A stretch of 64,000 bases of DNA. Origin: Lytechinus pictus (Eukaryota > Echinodermata > Echinoidea > Temnopleuroida > Toxopneustidae). The stretch is from the NCBI RefSeq assembly GCF_037042905.1, contig NC_087257.1, positions 15,288,001 through 15,352,000 on the forward strand, written 5' to 3'. A model generated the notes under the pieces. The model saw nothing but the letters and a program-made list of their open reading frames with translations, had not been told where the DNA came from and did no database searches. Shown piece by piece: positions 44,273 to 54,618 of the stretch. Position numbers and translations under genes: made by a program. The first letter of the stretch is position 1; every line of letters starts with the position of its first letter.

Positions 44273-46766
44273 CGCTGACGCCCCCTTCCTGCACCTGGGG
44301 GACCTAGGTTGGGTACTGGTGCTCCAGTCTCTCAACCGAACGGGAATGCTATGTGTTGCACAGCCCGGGTAAGATGGTGCCTCGACAGGGGAGGGCCAGC
44401 GGCAGCCCACTGCTATGGGAAAGTGGAGCTTTCCCAGGACCAAAATCCAGTTAAAACCAATTAGGGCAAAACCAATTGAAACCAGTTGGCCAACTGGTTT
44501 CAATAGGGAAATTGGAACAACTGGTTCCAATTGAAAACCAGTTGCCAATTGGTTCCAGTTAAAACCAATTGGTTCCAATTGAAAACCAGTTGCCAATTGG
44601 TTCCAGTTAAAACCAATTGGGCAACTGGAACCAGTTGGCAATTTGTGTCAATTGGTTCCAGTTGTTCCAATTTCCCTATTAAAACCAGTTGAATCCAATT
44701 GGAGGCAACTGGTTTCAATTGGTTCCAGTTGAAACCAATTGGAGGCAACTGGTTTCAACTGGAACCAGTTGAAACCAATTGGTTTCCAACTGGATCCAAT
44801 TGGAACTTCCAGTTGGAATGAACTTAATTAGTTACAAATTAATTAGCATTTGCACTAACTATTGCTCATGCCAACACAGAAGCAGTGTTATATGTCTATT
44901 GATACCAATGTAAAGGGCATTGATAAAATACAGACTTTCATATGTATATATTTATATGGAAGATCTTCAGATAGATGTATTTTTATTTGATGTAATTTGG
45001 TAATAGTTAGTGGTGTACTAATTATCCTTTAATCTGTTTTAATTATAATCTATAACATTTATGAACATGGTTTTCACTGCAAAGTATTCTAAATACATAT
45101 CTTTAAAAAGTGTGGTACTTGAAATTGAAAAGAGAAAAATAGATACATTGTTAATGATGATGAATCTCATAAAACATTAATCTGTGCACACTGGCAGATA
45201 ATATGCAAATTAACTGGTTTCAATTGGATCCAGTTGGGTAACTGGAAAATTTCCAATTGGAAACCAATTGGAAATCATTTCCAGTTGCCCAACTGGTTCA
45301 AGTTTTATTTCCAGTTACCCAACTGGTTCCAATTAGAATTCATTTCCAGTTACCCATCTTTCCAGTTAGAAGTCATCTCCAGTTACCCAATTGCTACCAG
45401 TTAGGATTTTCAGTTACACAACTACATGGTTCAAGTTAAGATTTCCAGTTACCCAACTGGTTCCAGTTAGAAATTATTTCCAGTTGGAAGTCATTTCCAG
45501 TTACCCAACTGGTTCCAGTTAGGATTTCCAGTTGCCCAACTGGTTCCAGTTGGGATTTCCAGTTACTCAACTGGTTCCAGTTAGAAATCATTTCCAATTG
45601 GAAGTCATTTCCAGTTACCCAACTGGTTCCAGTTAGGATTTCCAGTTGCCCAACTGGTTCCAGTTGGGATTTTTAGTTACCCAACTGGTTCCAATTAGAA
45701 TTCATTTCCAGTTACCCATCTTTCCAGTTAGAAGTCATCTCCAGTTACCCAATTGCTACCAGTTAGGATTTTCAGTTACACAACTACATGGTTCAAGTTA
45801 AGATTTCCAGTTACCCAACTGGTTCCAGTTAGATATTATTTCCAGTTGGAAGTCATTTCCAGTTACCCAACTGGTTCCAGTTAGGATTTCCAGTTGCCCA
45901 ACTGGTTCCAGTTGGGATTTCCAGTTACTCAACTGGTTCCAGTTAGAAATCATTTCCAATTGGAAGTCATTTCCAGTTACCCAACTGGTTCCAGTTAGGA
46001 TTTCCAGTTGCCCAACTGGTTCCAGTTGGGATTTCCAGTTACTCAACTGGTTCCAGTTAGAAATCATTTCCAATTGGAAGTCATTTCCAGTTACCAAACT
46101 GGTTCCAGTTAGGATTTCCAGTTGCCCAACTGGTTCCAGTTGGGATTTCCAGTTACTCAATTGGTTCCAGTTAGAAATCATTTCCAATTGGAAGTCATTT
46201 CCAGTTACCCAACTGGTTCCAGTTAGGATTTCCAGTTGCCCAACTGGTTCCAGTTGGGATTTCCAGTTACTCAACTGGTTCCAGTTAGAAATCATTTCCA
46301 ATTGGAAGTCATTTCCAGTTACCCATCTGGTTCCAGTTAGGATTTCCAGTTGCCCAACTGGTTTCAATTGGTTTCAACTGGAAATTGTTAAATTCCAGTT
46401 AAAACCAATTGAAACCAGTTAAAACCAATTGAAACCAATTGAAACCAGTTGGAAATCCAACTGGTTTCAATTGGATTTTGGTCCTGGGTTCTGGGAAGGG
46501 GGGACCCTCCTGGGATATGGGTTTTTGTATGGGTTTTATATTTTTATATATATATACCATTGTTCTATATGTTTTGTAGGGGTTTTTTAAAGAACCTCAA
46601 AACTCTAGGTTTTTAGGTGTTATTACGGGTTTTTACCGTTTTCATGTTACGGGTTTTTAAAGTTTAAAAGTGTTGAACAAGTTTTTAGCACAGTTGTGCC
46701 AAGTGTTTTGGATAGTTTTGGAGTTTTTATTTATAAAAGAACGGAATATGTTTATGGCTGATTACG
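44273..46766 (+). repeat. 440-bp tandem duplication, second unit (interrupted)
   Basis: The two halves (44,273-44,432 and 46,490-46,766) match the first unit. The split point in the uninterrupted copy is the sequence GGAGCTTTAATTCTGGG. Confidence 0.85.
44433..46488. mobile_element. TIR-bounded element made of AACTGGTTCCAGTT satellite
   Basis: The ends CCCAGGACCAAAATCCA and TGGATTTTGGTCCTGGG are perfect 17-bp inverted repeats. Compared with the uninterrupted 440-bp unit, the insertion replaces AA and shows no target duplication. The interior has short palindromic words (CCAACTGG, CCAATTGG, CCAGTTG) in three zones. Zone 44,440-44,815 is irregular, and 44,820-45,210 is unique AT-rich DNA. Zone 45,210-46,440 is an array with a 114-bp period (four clear units from about 45,944) and a longer ~366-bp repeat (about 45,305-45,490 versus 45,670-45,860). 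The 189-residue minus-strand ORF is the 38-codon periodicity of this array, not a gene. Confidence 0.8.
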
Positions 46767-47032
46767 GGTAACAAATTATAATTAATTTTGGGAATGCAGA
46801 CTTGGGACAGAACAATGCTGCATAAGTACTTTTTGCCAAATTTTAAGGAGCATTGTGTACATAAAAGACCAAAGGGAATTTTTAAATGGGCTTGTATTTA
46901 CTCATGCCCAGCCGGGAGATAAGGTCTCCTGGTTGGGGTGCCTATGGAGTGGAAAATTTTTTCCTCCCTCTCCCTTTGTCTGGTTTGGATAGCGTCCATT
47001 TGGGTTGGAAACTCGAGGGACCGAGTTTTATA
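46767..47032 (+). other. 3' non-coding end of the LTR element
   Basis: No ORF with support; AT-rich then GC-balanced sequence leading to the polypurine tract. Confidence 0.6.
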
Positions 47033-47044
47033 GAACGGGGGGGA
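47033..47044 (+). promoter_or_regulatory. Polypurine tract (plus-strand primer)
   Basis: GAACGGGGGGGA lies one base before the 3' LTR, the expected place and composition of the RNase H-resistant plus-strand primer. Confidence 0.75.
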
Positions 47045-47045
47045 C

Positions 47046-47281
47046 TGTTGTAGTAAGTCACCCCACCCCCCATATAGGTCTTCCACCGGGAGATGGCGCT
47101 GGACCCCTTTTAGACGCTGGAGGACGTTGGATCCCTTGGATCATCGTATTTGAAGCTGAACTCACACGGAATAGACAGGAACTAGGACATCACTCCAGGA
47201 AAATACTGGTTAGTGACTTATTCCTTATATTCTAGCTTCAGGTATCAACCTAGTGGTCAAGCTGGGGGCGCGACCGCTACA
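47046..47281 (+). repeat. 3' LTR, 22 bp upstream of reductase gene B
   Basis: Identical to the 5' LTR. It ends in the target duplication and 47,304 is the gene B ATG. It has therefore replaced all proximal promoter sequence of gene B, and the native upstream DNA is now 14.8 kb away. Confidence 0.95.
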
Positions 47282-47303
47282 AGCCTGAGAAGAGACAAAC
47301 AAA

Positions 47304-50300
47304 ATGTCTTCGAAGGTTGCTGTTGTAAGTATTCTTCAACACTTTCTGTGAATTTCAGTACTCTCTTTAGATTGATTCTGTACATTGATTATATTGTATA
47401 CAAGAACAGTGCATCGTAAGTTAGGATTTTTGCAGAGAAATTTTCGCATTCACTCCGCTCCGACTGCCAACAATGTCAGATGAGAGCCAGGGGCCCGAGG
47501 GGGCGAAGGTGATGCGAGCCCCGGGCTGGCCCGGGGTAGTGCAACTGTACCGAGGTGTCTTCCATAACTCCGTCTGTTCGAAGGAGTTAACAACTCCGTC
47601 TGTTAACATAAAAAAGACAATTTTTCCCCTAAACATACGTGACATGACATTGACATGCTGAAGCAAGATGTTAACAACCACAGAGACGTTAAAACGTAAG
47701 AAGCTTCCAAAAATCATTAGTAGCCCTTATTTAGTTTTAGGCTTTTTAGTGTTTTTTTTTCATTATGCCAACAGGTAACTGGTAGCAATACTGGAGTTGG
47801 TCTGGCCATCGTTCGAGCTTTCTGCAAGCATTTTGGTGAGAATGGAGCTGTATATTTGACGGCAAGGAATGAGGAGCGAGGGATGCAGGCCGTAGAAGTC
47901 TTGAAGAAGGAAGGTCTTAATCCTAGATTCCATCTCCTTGACGTGGACGATGTTAGCAGTATGGAGATGCTTCGAGATGATATCAAGACTGAGCATGGGG
48001 GCTTGGATATCCTGGTCAACAATGCAGGAATCGCCTATAAGGTGAGAAAGATTCTGCCCCAATATAGCACCTTGTACTTTGTACGTATAACTATTGATGG
48101 AACTGAAATAAAAAGTTAGATGGAAGTGGTGAAACCTCCAGTTGGCAATTAATTCAATTCATTTATTTCCACTCAATGGCCCGTATTCTGAACTTGGGTT
48201 TAAATTAAACTCTGGTTTAAAGTTGTGGCTTAACTATCATACTATGGGGAGCCAATTGGAGCACAAATCTCTAACAGTACTCAATTTACTAACTCATATG
48301 ACACCCAAATTGTTTATAATTTTCTGGGAATGATTACTGAAGTGTTTTTCTTCATTTAATATGAAAGCAAAAGGAAACAAAACAGTATAGAAATATACAA
48401 TATAAACATAATTTTTGGCTTCCCATAATTTTAGCACACAGTTAGGCTGTAGTTCAGAATACGGGCCAATGAGGCCTGCTATCTTGCCATTCTTACCAAC
48501 TCCACTTCCAAACATATGAGATGTATTTCTTCATCAGTTGTTGACAGGCAAGTTGTTAGATATATATGACAACTTATTTCTAATCAAACAAATACTTGTT
48601 TCCAAAGGAAATTTTATTTTACTATCAATCATGAATTTGCCAGAACTGGTTAAAAATGTTCAAATGCAATTATTTTGTGTTTTGTCTTGAAAGGGTAACC
48701 CTCCAATGTCTGAGCAAGCTGTCGGATCTATCAAGACCAACTACCATGGTGTCCGTCTAATGACTGATACGTTCCTACCGATCATCAGAGATGGTGGAAG
48801 GTAAGGTATAACTAGTAGTTTGAAGGGGCACGACCAGGATTTAGAAATTGGGGCAAAGGTGCCCGGGGAGGACACGGGTAGTTGATCCATTTGGTTGGCA
48901 ACATTTCTTGACAAGCTACCCCCTCCCCCAAAAGTGGTTCTTGCTGCTAAAATAGCAAAGAGGGGTAATTTATGCACAAAATAATTGAGCAAGAAAATGA
49001 AAAATGATAAAAATTTCCCTCAGGAAAATTCTTACTGAGGGGGAAAGAGGGGGAAAAGGGTCTGTGTTACAAAAAAGGATCTCTGTCCCTCTACTGATCG
49101 CAGGTTCAAGATTGTGTAAAATTCCCCCCCCCCCCTCCATTTCTGCCTGGTAAATGCATGGAGAAGCTGAAACCCTTACATATCTAGGCAAGTTATGAGC
49201 AATTGGTTGAAAGGGAAAAAAATCCACCTAGAATATGTAAACATGTATTACATAATCTAATGAAAAATAAAAACATCATGAAGGTTAAAGAGTAATAATG
49301 GATTTGAAATTACAATTAATTAATGAAATCATCAAATGTAGGCCTATCCACCTACAACCAGTGAATGGGATGGGAATTGGATGGGTTCAAGGGGGGGGGG
49401 GGGACTTACAATAATTTGGTTCCGATGGGTATCTGCTAAGTACCTGCTGTTAACGCTTTGAACCTCTTCCAGGGATTTAAGGATTTTTTTTACGGAAAAG
49501 GTAAGCATACAGAAACCCATTCTTAATGTTTACAATGAGGCCCAAATACATGTACTAGTACTTCATCTTGAAAAATATGATACAAAACAAGGCTCAATGT
49601 TTAGTTATCACTTATAAAGTTGATTTAAAAAATGACCCATTATATTGCACATTACTGTATACCTCGTGACTGTGTTTCTGTCAGTATTATGCAGTTGTTG
49701 ATTTTCTCAAACTCTGCCATCCTCTCTGTAGGATCACGCATGTTGCTAGCATGGCGGCTCCTATGGCCTACTACAGGTTGAGCGAAGAACTTCAGGAACG
49801 TTTCAAGCAAGTCTCAACTGTACAGGACGTGACGAACCTCATGAATGAATTCATTGAGTGAGTAGATGCCTCTTGGGTGCCTATTTTAGGTGGTTTTCAG
49901 AGTCATTAACCTTTTAGGTTGTCTATTTGACCATCCCGTTTTATTCGAATGAGCTGGCTATAACTGAACATCTGTTTGAGGGATAAATCTTAAAGGGATG
50001 GTCCATGCTGGAGATATCTATAATTCAATAAATAGAGTAAAATTCACAGAGCAAAGTGCTGAAAATTTGATCAAAATCGGATTACAAATAACAAATTTAT
50101 TGAATTTTAAAGATTTGCATTATTCTGGTAAAACAATGCTAGGCATGTCTTTATGAAAATTCATTAGGTGGGCTGATGATGTCATATCCCCACTTGTTCT
50201 TTTGTATTTTATTATATGAAATTAGGTTTATTCAAATTTTTTCTACCAAGAACTAAACAATTGGATTGACAACTGATTAAGTGCATTAGTTATTTATTGC

Positions 50301-51747
50301 CCCAACTTATTTCATCATAATGGAGACATATCATTTACACATGTATGAGAAAATGAAACAATTATGTTTTCATGTAATAACATAAGAAAAAGGAAAGTTG
50401 GGATGTGACATCAGCCCACCTAATGAGTATTCATGACGATGTGCATGTAACTGTTTTCACTGAATATTGATGAAATTTAAAATTCAATAACTTCGTTATT
50501 TATTGTCTGATTTTGATAAAATTTTCAGCATTTTGCTCTGTGAATTTTACTCTATTTATTTAGATATAAATATTCTCAGCCTGGACCATCCCTTTAAGTT
50601 TAGCCCAGATATGTTCAGGGTTGAAATATTTATCTTTTTGTCTAGTTACAACTAGCTTTTTTTTATTGTTCTAAAAATGCATCTGCATTTATTGTAACTA
50701 TTTATCATATTTCAGAATAAGTTATATGTTTTGCATTTGCTTTATTTTTGGAAACTGAAATAGAATAATAAATGAATGCAAAAAGAGAGCGATTATCTTC
50801 AAATCCCCCCTCCTCTTCTTGCTTTTGTCAGGGCTACCAAGATTGGAGACCATGTCCAGAAGGGTTGGCCAGATTGGGCCTATGGGACCAGTAAACTTGG
50901 AGTAGTAGCCCTCACCAAAATACAGGGTGAAAATGTTAGCAAGGATTCAAGCAAAAAGGATGTTCTCATTAACTGTGTAAGTACCTGTGCACTTTTAGAG
51001 CTGATTATAATAATGATATTGCAGCAAAACTGCAGATTATATTTTTATTCTTTTATTGATGAAAAGCATACTATTTGCAGTTAATTTATTTGCAGCAAAA
51101 TAAGGCATGTGCCCTTTACCTTAGAATTTGCCTCAGGCAATCTCATATTTTATTGTTGTGTTCCTCAAGGCCAGCTTTGAAGTCAATTATGTGGCCTTGG
51201 TCCTATCCGTGGTCCTGGATGTCTATTCCTTGGCCTTGGCCTCAGGGTGTGTCCGTGGACTGGGCAGGGGTGAGGCCAGGAAACGTTGCAGAAATGAGAA
51301 TGAAATCTGAATCCCTGGCCCCAGAGACCATAGGTTTGTGGCATGGGTAATTCAGTCCCTGGCCTTGTCTTTGGCTGCAGGCAGTCTGGCCTCAGCCTTG
51401 GCCTATGTTTTCTAGTCTTCTACCTAACACTGATATCTATGTTTTTAAACGTTGAAAGTTTAGAGCCGATCATTGAAAATGGAAAGTATCCACTATGTTT
51501 CCTATTTCATATCAATTTCTACTTCTATTTTTGACAGTGTTGTCCTGGCTACGTTGCTACCGGCATGACGGCGCATCATACTGGTGAAAATGCAAAGCAT
51601 AGGCTCACCCCAGATCAGGGGGCAGATACCCCTGTCTACCTGTCCCTCCTACCAGCCGGCACCACCAACATTCAAGGAAAGTTTCTGTATAAGAGAGAGA
51701 TTAAAGATTTCTTCACAGTTGATATCAGACCAATTACATTGATATAA
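47304..51747 (+). CDS. CBR1: Carbonyl reductase [NADPH], tandem copy B
   Basis: Six exons encode 291 residues: 47304-47324, 47775-48041, 48694-48800, 49732-49857, 50832-50976, 51538-51747. All introns are GT-AG and no stops interrupt the frame. It is a CBR1-type short-chain dehydrogenase with every functional motif: TGSNTGVG cofactor loop, LDVDD (adenine-binding Asp), NNAGIAYK, catalytic Ser in HVASMAAP, YGTSK, CCPGYVATG. It ends PITLI after exon 6, slightly longer than copy A. It is a sister of copy C from a recent tandem duplication. A Ty3/gypsy element sits 22 bp upstream of its start codon, so transcription is likely LTR-driven or lost. The coding part itself looks fully functional. Confidence 0.92.
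48178..48467. mobile_element. GGCCCGTATTCTGAAC foldback MITE in intron 2 of gene B
   Basis: Termini GGCCCGTATTCTGAACTT and GTTCAGAATACGGGCC are inverted, about 290 bp, flanked by AAT on both sides. At exactly the same place in gene C there is a different foldback element with the same GGCCCG ends. Confidence 0.85.
49989..50598. mobile_element. CTTAAAGGGATGGTCCA foldback MITE in intron 4 of gene B
   Basis: Ends CTTAAAGGGATGGTCCATGCTG and CAGCCTGGACCATCCCTTTAAG are inverted; the arms continue inward for over 100 bases (AGAGTAAAATTCACAGAGCAAA and its complement). Shared with gene C at 58,089-58,935, so it predates the duplication. Confidence 0.85.
51170..51420 (+). repeat. Degenerate (TTGGCC)n run in intron 5 of gene B
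   Basis: Irregular CTTGGCCT/CCTTGGTCC words, also present at 59,505-59,755 in gene C. The open frames through it are repeat artefacts. Confidence 0.6.
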
Positions 51748-51894
51748 TTTGTTATTTCAGTGTCACATTTACGATCCAACTTATCTTTTAATAATAGAAG
51801 AACTCATGTGATTTGAAAACTGTAAAACAACCTTTATTCTTTGTCTTATATCTTGATTTTGATAGTAACTTTGATGAGAATGATAATTATGAAC

Positions 51895-52022
51895 ACTGTG
51901 ATGCCAAAGATGGTGATGATGATAATGATGATGATGATAAAGATGATGATGATGATGAAGATTATAATGATGATGGTGATGATGATGAGGAGGAGGAGGA
52001 TGAAGATTTTGATGATGGAAAT
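51895..52022 (+). repeat. (GAT)n microsatellite after gene B
   Basis: About 125 bp of GAT/GAG triplets 150 bp after the stop codon, likely in the 3' UTR. The counterpart in gene C is at 60,255-60,405. Confidence 0.95.
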
Positions 52023-52029
52023 ATCATAA

Positions 52030-54540
52030 TTAGTAGTCGAAGTAGTATCACTGGTATTGTACAAGTGTAATTATTGAATTGCTATTATTATGTCTTTCAT
52101 ATTGTAGGAGCTATATTTTATATAATTTACGAGCTTGAAGTATACGCAGGTTCTTCCAACACACGAACAATGGTTTGAAATTCTTTGCACAAGGTACTAT
52201 ATTTCAATACATATTCAAATTAACTTGAAGATGACAATAAGAAAGTAATATATCATCATGGATAAGAACCAATCATATGTATATAAGGAGTCTTACAACA
52301 TGAATGTTCATGATTCAGCCAACCAGAAGAGAGGAGGGGAGTTATTAACATAGCTGAATAGAGGACCAAGAGATAAAAGGAATTTGATAACAAAAGGAAT
52401 GGTCAAGTGAGGGATGCAAGGAATGATGGATAGATGAGTGTAAAAAAGTAGATGTGGATAACAAAGATAGATGAGGGTAATAGGCAAGAAGACTGGTGAA
52501 GACGGGTAGCATTTATAGCAAAAAAAGAGGAATGTAATAAGGGTTATTTTGAAAGAGCTATGTACTGTATATGTCAAGGGGTTAAAGGAGCTGAACCCTG
52601 GCTTACAATCAATGAAAAGATTAAAAGATGATTATCGATGATTACTGAACAAAACTGCAATGAACTCAAATAATGTACAAACTTGTTCTCCACAATATAA
52701 ATTATTTTTTATATGGAAATTAATTTATACTAGATGATTCTGGTAAAAAATTGTAAGTGTTCTTTGATGAGCACATCAAGGTGTGATAAATATATTTGCC
52801 CATCTCTGTCAATCAGTTTCAGGAAACACCTTTGCCATTCTTGGTTAGTTATTAAAACATATTCTCTCATTTGCTGTATTATATACTTAATTGTCAGAAC
52901 TTTGTATAACTCATATTGAATGGTTTTAATGGTGCTTTCAAATACTATTTTCACACCTCAACTGGCTGCTTTTTACTTGATACTTTTTATTGGCATTTAA
53001 GAAAATACTGAAATAATTTTATGGCAGAGAGAAATAAAGTACTAAGTATATCAGCATTTATGTGTGGATTATGCAATGTGTTTCTTATTTTATGAATGGA
53101 ATTACAAAATACAGGAAAGCTTATTGAAATATGTCTAATGCAATAAAAAAAGATTATGCAGGAGAGCATGAAAACAAAGAACCAGAAGTCAGAAGGAGAT
53201 GAAAATAAAGAAGAATATGAAGGGAAGGAGGAGAAGAGGGCCATCCTGCAGACGAGTGGAAAATAAATAAATAAAATAGAATATATAAGAGAGGGGGAGA
53301 AAAAGTGGAGGTAGTAGGAGAAGGGTAAAAGGGATAGGAAGCGAGAGAGAAACACATCCCAAAATGAGAGGGAGAATGGGAAGAAGAAGAACAGAAAGAA
53401 GGCGGAAATGGAGATGAAAATGAGCAAGATGATATATATATATTATATATATATATAGAGGGAGGGGGAGAGAGAGACCAACAAAGTTAAGAGTGATAAG
53501 GGGATGAGAGAGAAGGGGGGGTTGGGGCGGGGATTCAATTCAAACCAAAAGCTGACAAATATACATTTTATTTGAAGCAAAAAATGATGCAGCAAGAAAA
53601 CATTTTCAAAGAAGAGGAGAAAATGGAATAAAATGTATTAATGTAGAGCGGGAGTTTCGGATTCCGGTGACCCGGGTTTGATTCCCAAGTGGTGCGCTAG
53701 TGCCCTCTGGTAGGGCATTTATCCTCATTACCAGGTCCCTCGGAGAGGACCTTAAGCCGTTGGTCCCCTGGTTGCTTGCTCACAGGCATTTGTGCTTTCT
53801 TAGCAGTCAGGTAAAAAACCTCGGTATATATAATTCAAAGGCACATGGACATATATCATGTTTTTGGTGGTGTATAATTGGAGAGACGGGCCCCAAAGGT
53901 ATTTGTAAACACTTTGTATCCTGTTCGCATGTTTACGCATAGGCCATATGTTTCCGAAATGATAGGCCTATATATTTTCAAATTAGAAATATAAAGCCAA
54001 TTGGTAATATTCTAAGTCCTAAATCGCTTGAAAGGATAAAACATTGATTTAATTGACAAACTTTTTTTTCAATGTTGACTCTTTATTTTATTTAATCCAT
54101 AATTTCTTGTTGTTGACATTGATTTCATTTAATTAATTTTTGTAGTTCATTGATCTTATTCAGAAATTATGCCTCTCCTTCACATGTGAAACCCTGACCA
54201 AAGTCACATGCATAAATACACCCCAATCACTCTGACCCCGTCCCTTATTCGTTATTCCCCAGAAAACCCACGCCACGCCCACACAGGGCTCCGCCCACTT
54301 TTACTTTCTCACGGAGATTATGGTAAGCACCTTGGATAATATAAGCACCTTAGAGTTAGAGTAATTGATCTAAGATTATTGTTATTTCGCAATATTATAT
54401 CGCACATGAAAAGCAGAAAAGTAACAGGTTTGAAATATTCAATGCACATTTTGAAAAGGAGCTATCCAATTTTACGGACAAATTGAATGAAATTAGAGAT
54501 GCATTTCTTGCAATGTATATTTGCAATTTTTGAGGTATGT
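52030..54540. other. Spacer between genes B and C
   Basis: About 52,080-52,730 is absent from unit C. From 52,735 to 53,600 is the shared 3' flank, including a purine-rich block (53,160-53,405) and an AT run (53,432-53,456). From 53,600 to 54,540 is unique; no gene is recognised. ORFs here are compositional. Confidence 0.6.
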
Positions 54541-54618
54541 TAGCCGTAGTCCAAACAGGCCTCTACAGCTGTGTTGATTTTTGCATTTGGTCCAAAAGCC
54601 TGAGAAGAGACGAACAAA

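Larger units (their letters stand above)
32446..47280 (+). mobile_element. Young 14.8-kb Ty3/gypsy-type LTR retrotransposon
   Basis: Two LTRs of 235/236 bp are identical by base-by-base reading, so insertion was recent. Target duplication is AAGCC (32,441-32,445 and 47,281-47,285), or AGCC if the LTR is taken as TG...CA with the following A. Paralogue C has the uninterrupted site CCAAAAGCCTGAG, confirming both borders. Order: LTR, primer site, 2.2-kb leader with tandem repeats, gag, protease-RT-RNaseH, integrase, PHD finger, TatD-like ORF, 3.5-kb 3' region with nested satellite element, polypurine tract, LTR. Protease-RT-integrase order defines Ty3/gypsy. There is no envelope gene. The pol frame is broken in RNase H, so this copy may not move by itself. 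It is inserted in the 5' UTR of reductase gene B, in the same orientation. Confidence 0.95.
47281..53600 (+). repeat. Segmental tandem duplication, unit B
   Basis: Exons, introns and 3' flank of gene B match unit C (about 54,591-61,588) almost base for base except for private insertions. Shared landmarks after the gene are the GAT-rich tract, CAATGTGTTTCTTATTTTATGAATGG (53,075; 61,168), the purine-rich block and GGGGATTCAATTCAAACCAAAAGC (53,530; 61,518). Unit C then ends where a LINE is inserted. Confidence 0.85.

Noticed and set aside
45798-46367. 189-aa minus-strand protein of 38-residue repeats
   Set aside because: The period equals the 114-bp DNA satellite unit, a multiple of three; no start context or conservation argument.
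44433-46488. CRISPR-like spaced repeats
   Set aside because: Units are contiguous satellite with no unique spacers, in a eukaryotic context and inside a TIR element.
44433-46488. piggyBac origin for the satellite element because the empty site contains TTAA and the ends start CCC
   Set aside because: The filled site does not have TTAA on either side; AA is missing instead of duplicated.
53160-53427. ORFs opposite the purine-rich block after gene B
   Set aside because: Compositional; the equivalent block in unit C does not keep the frame.
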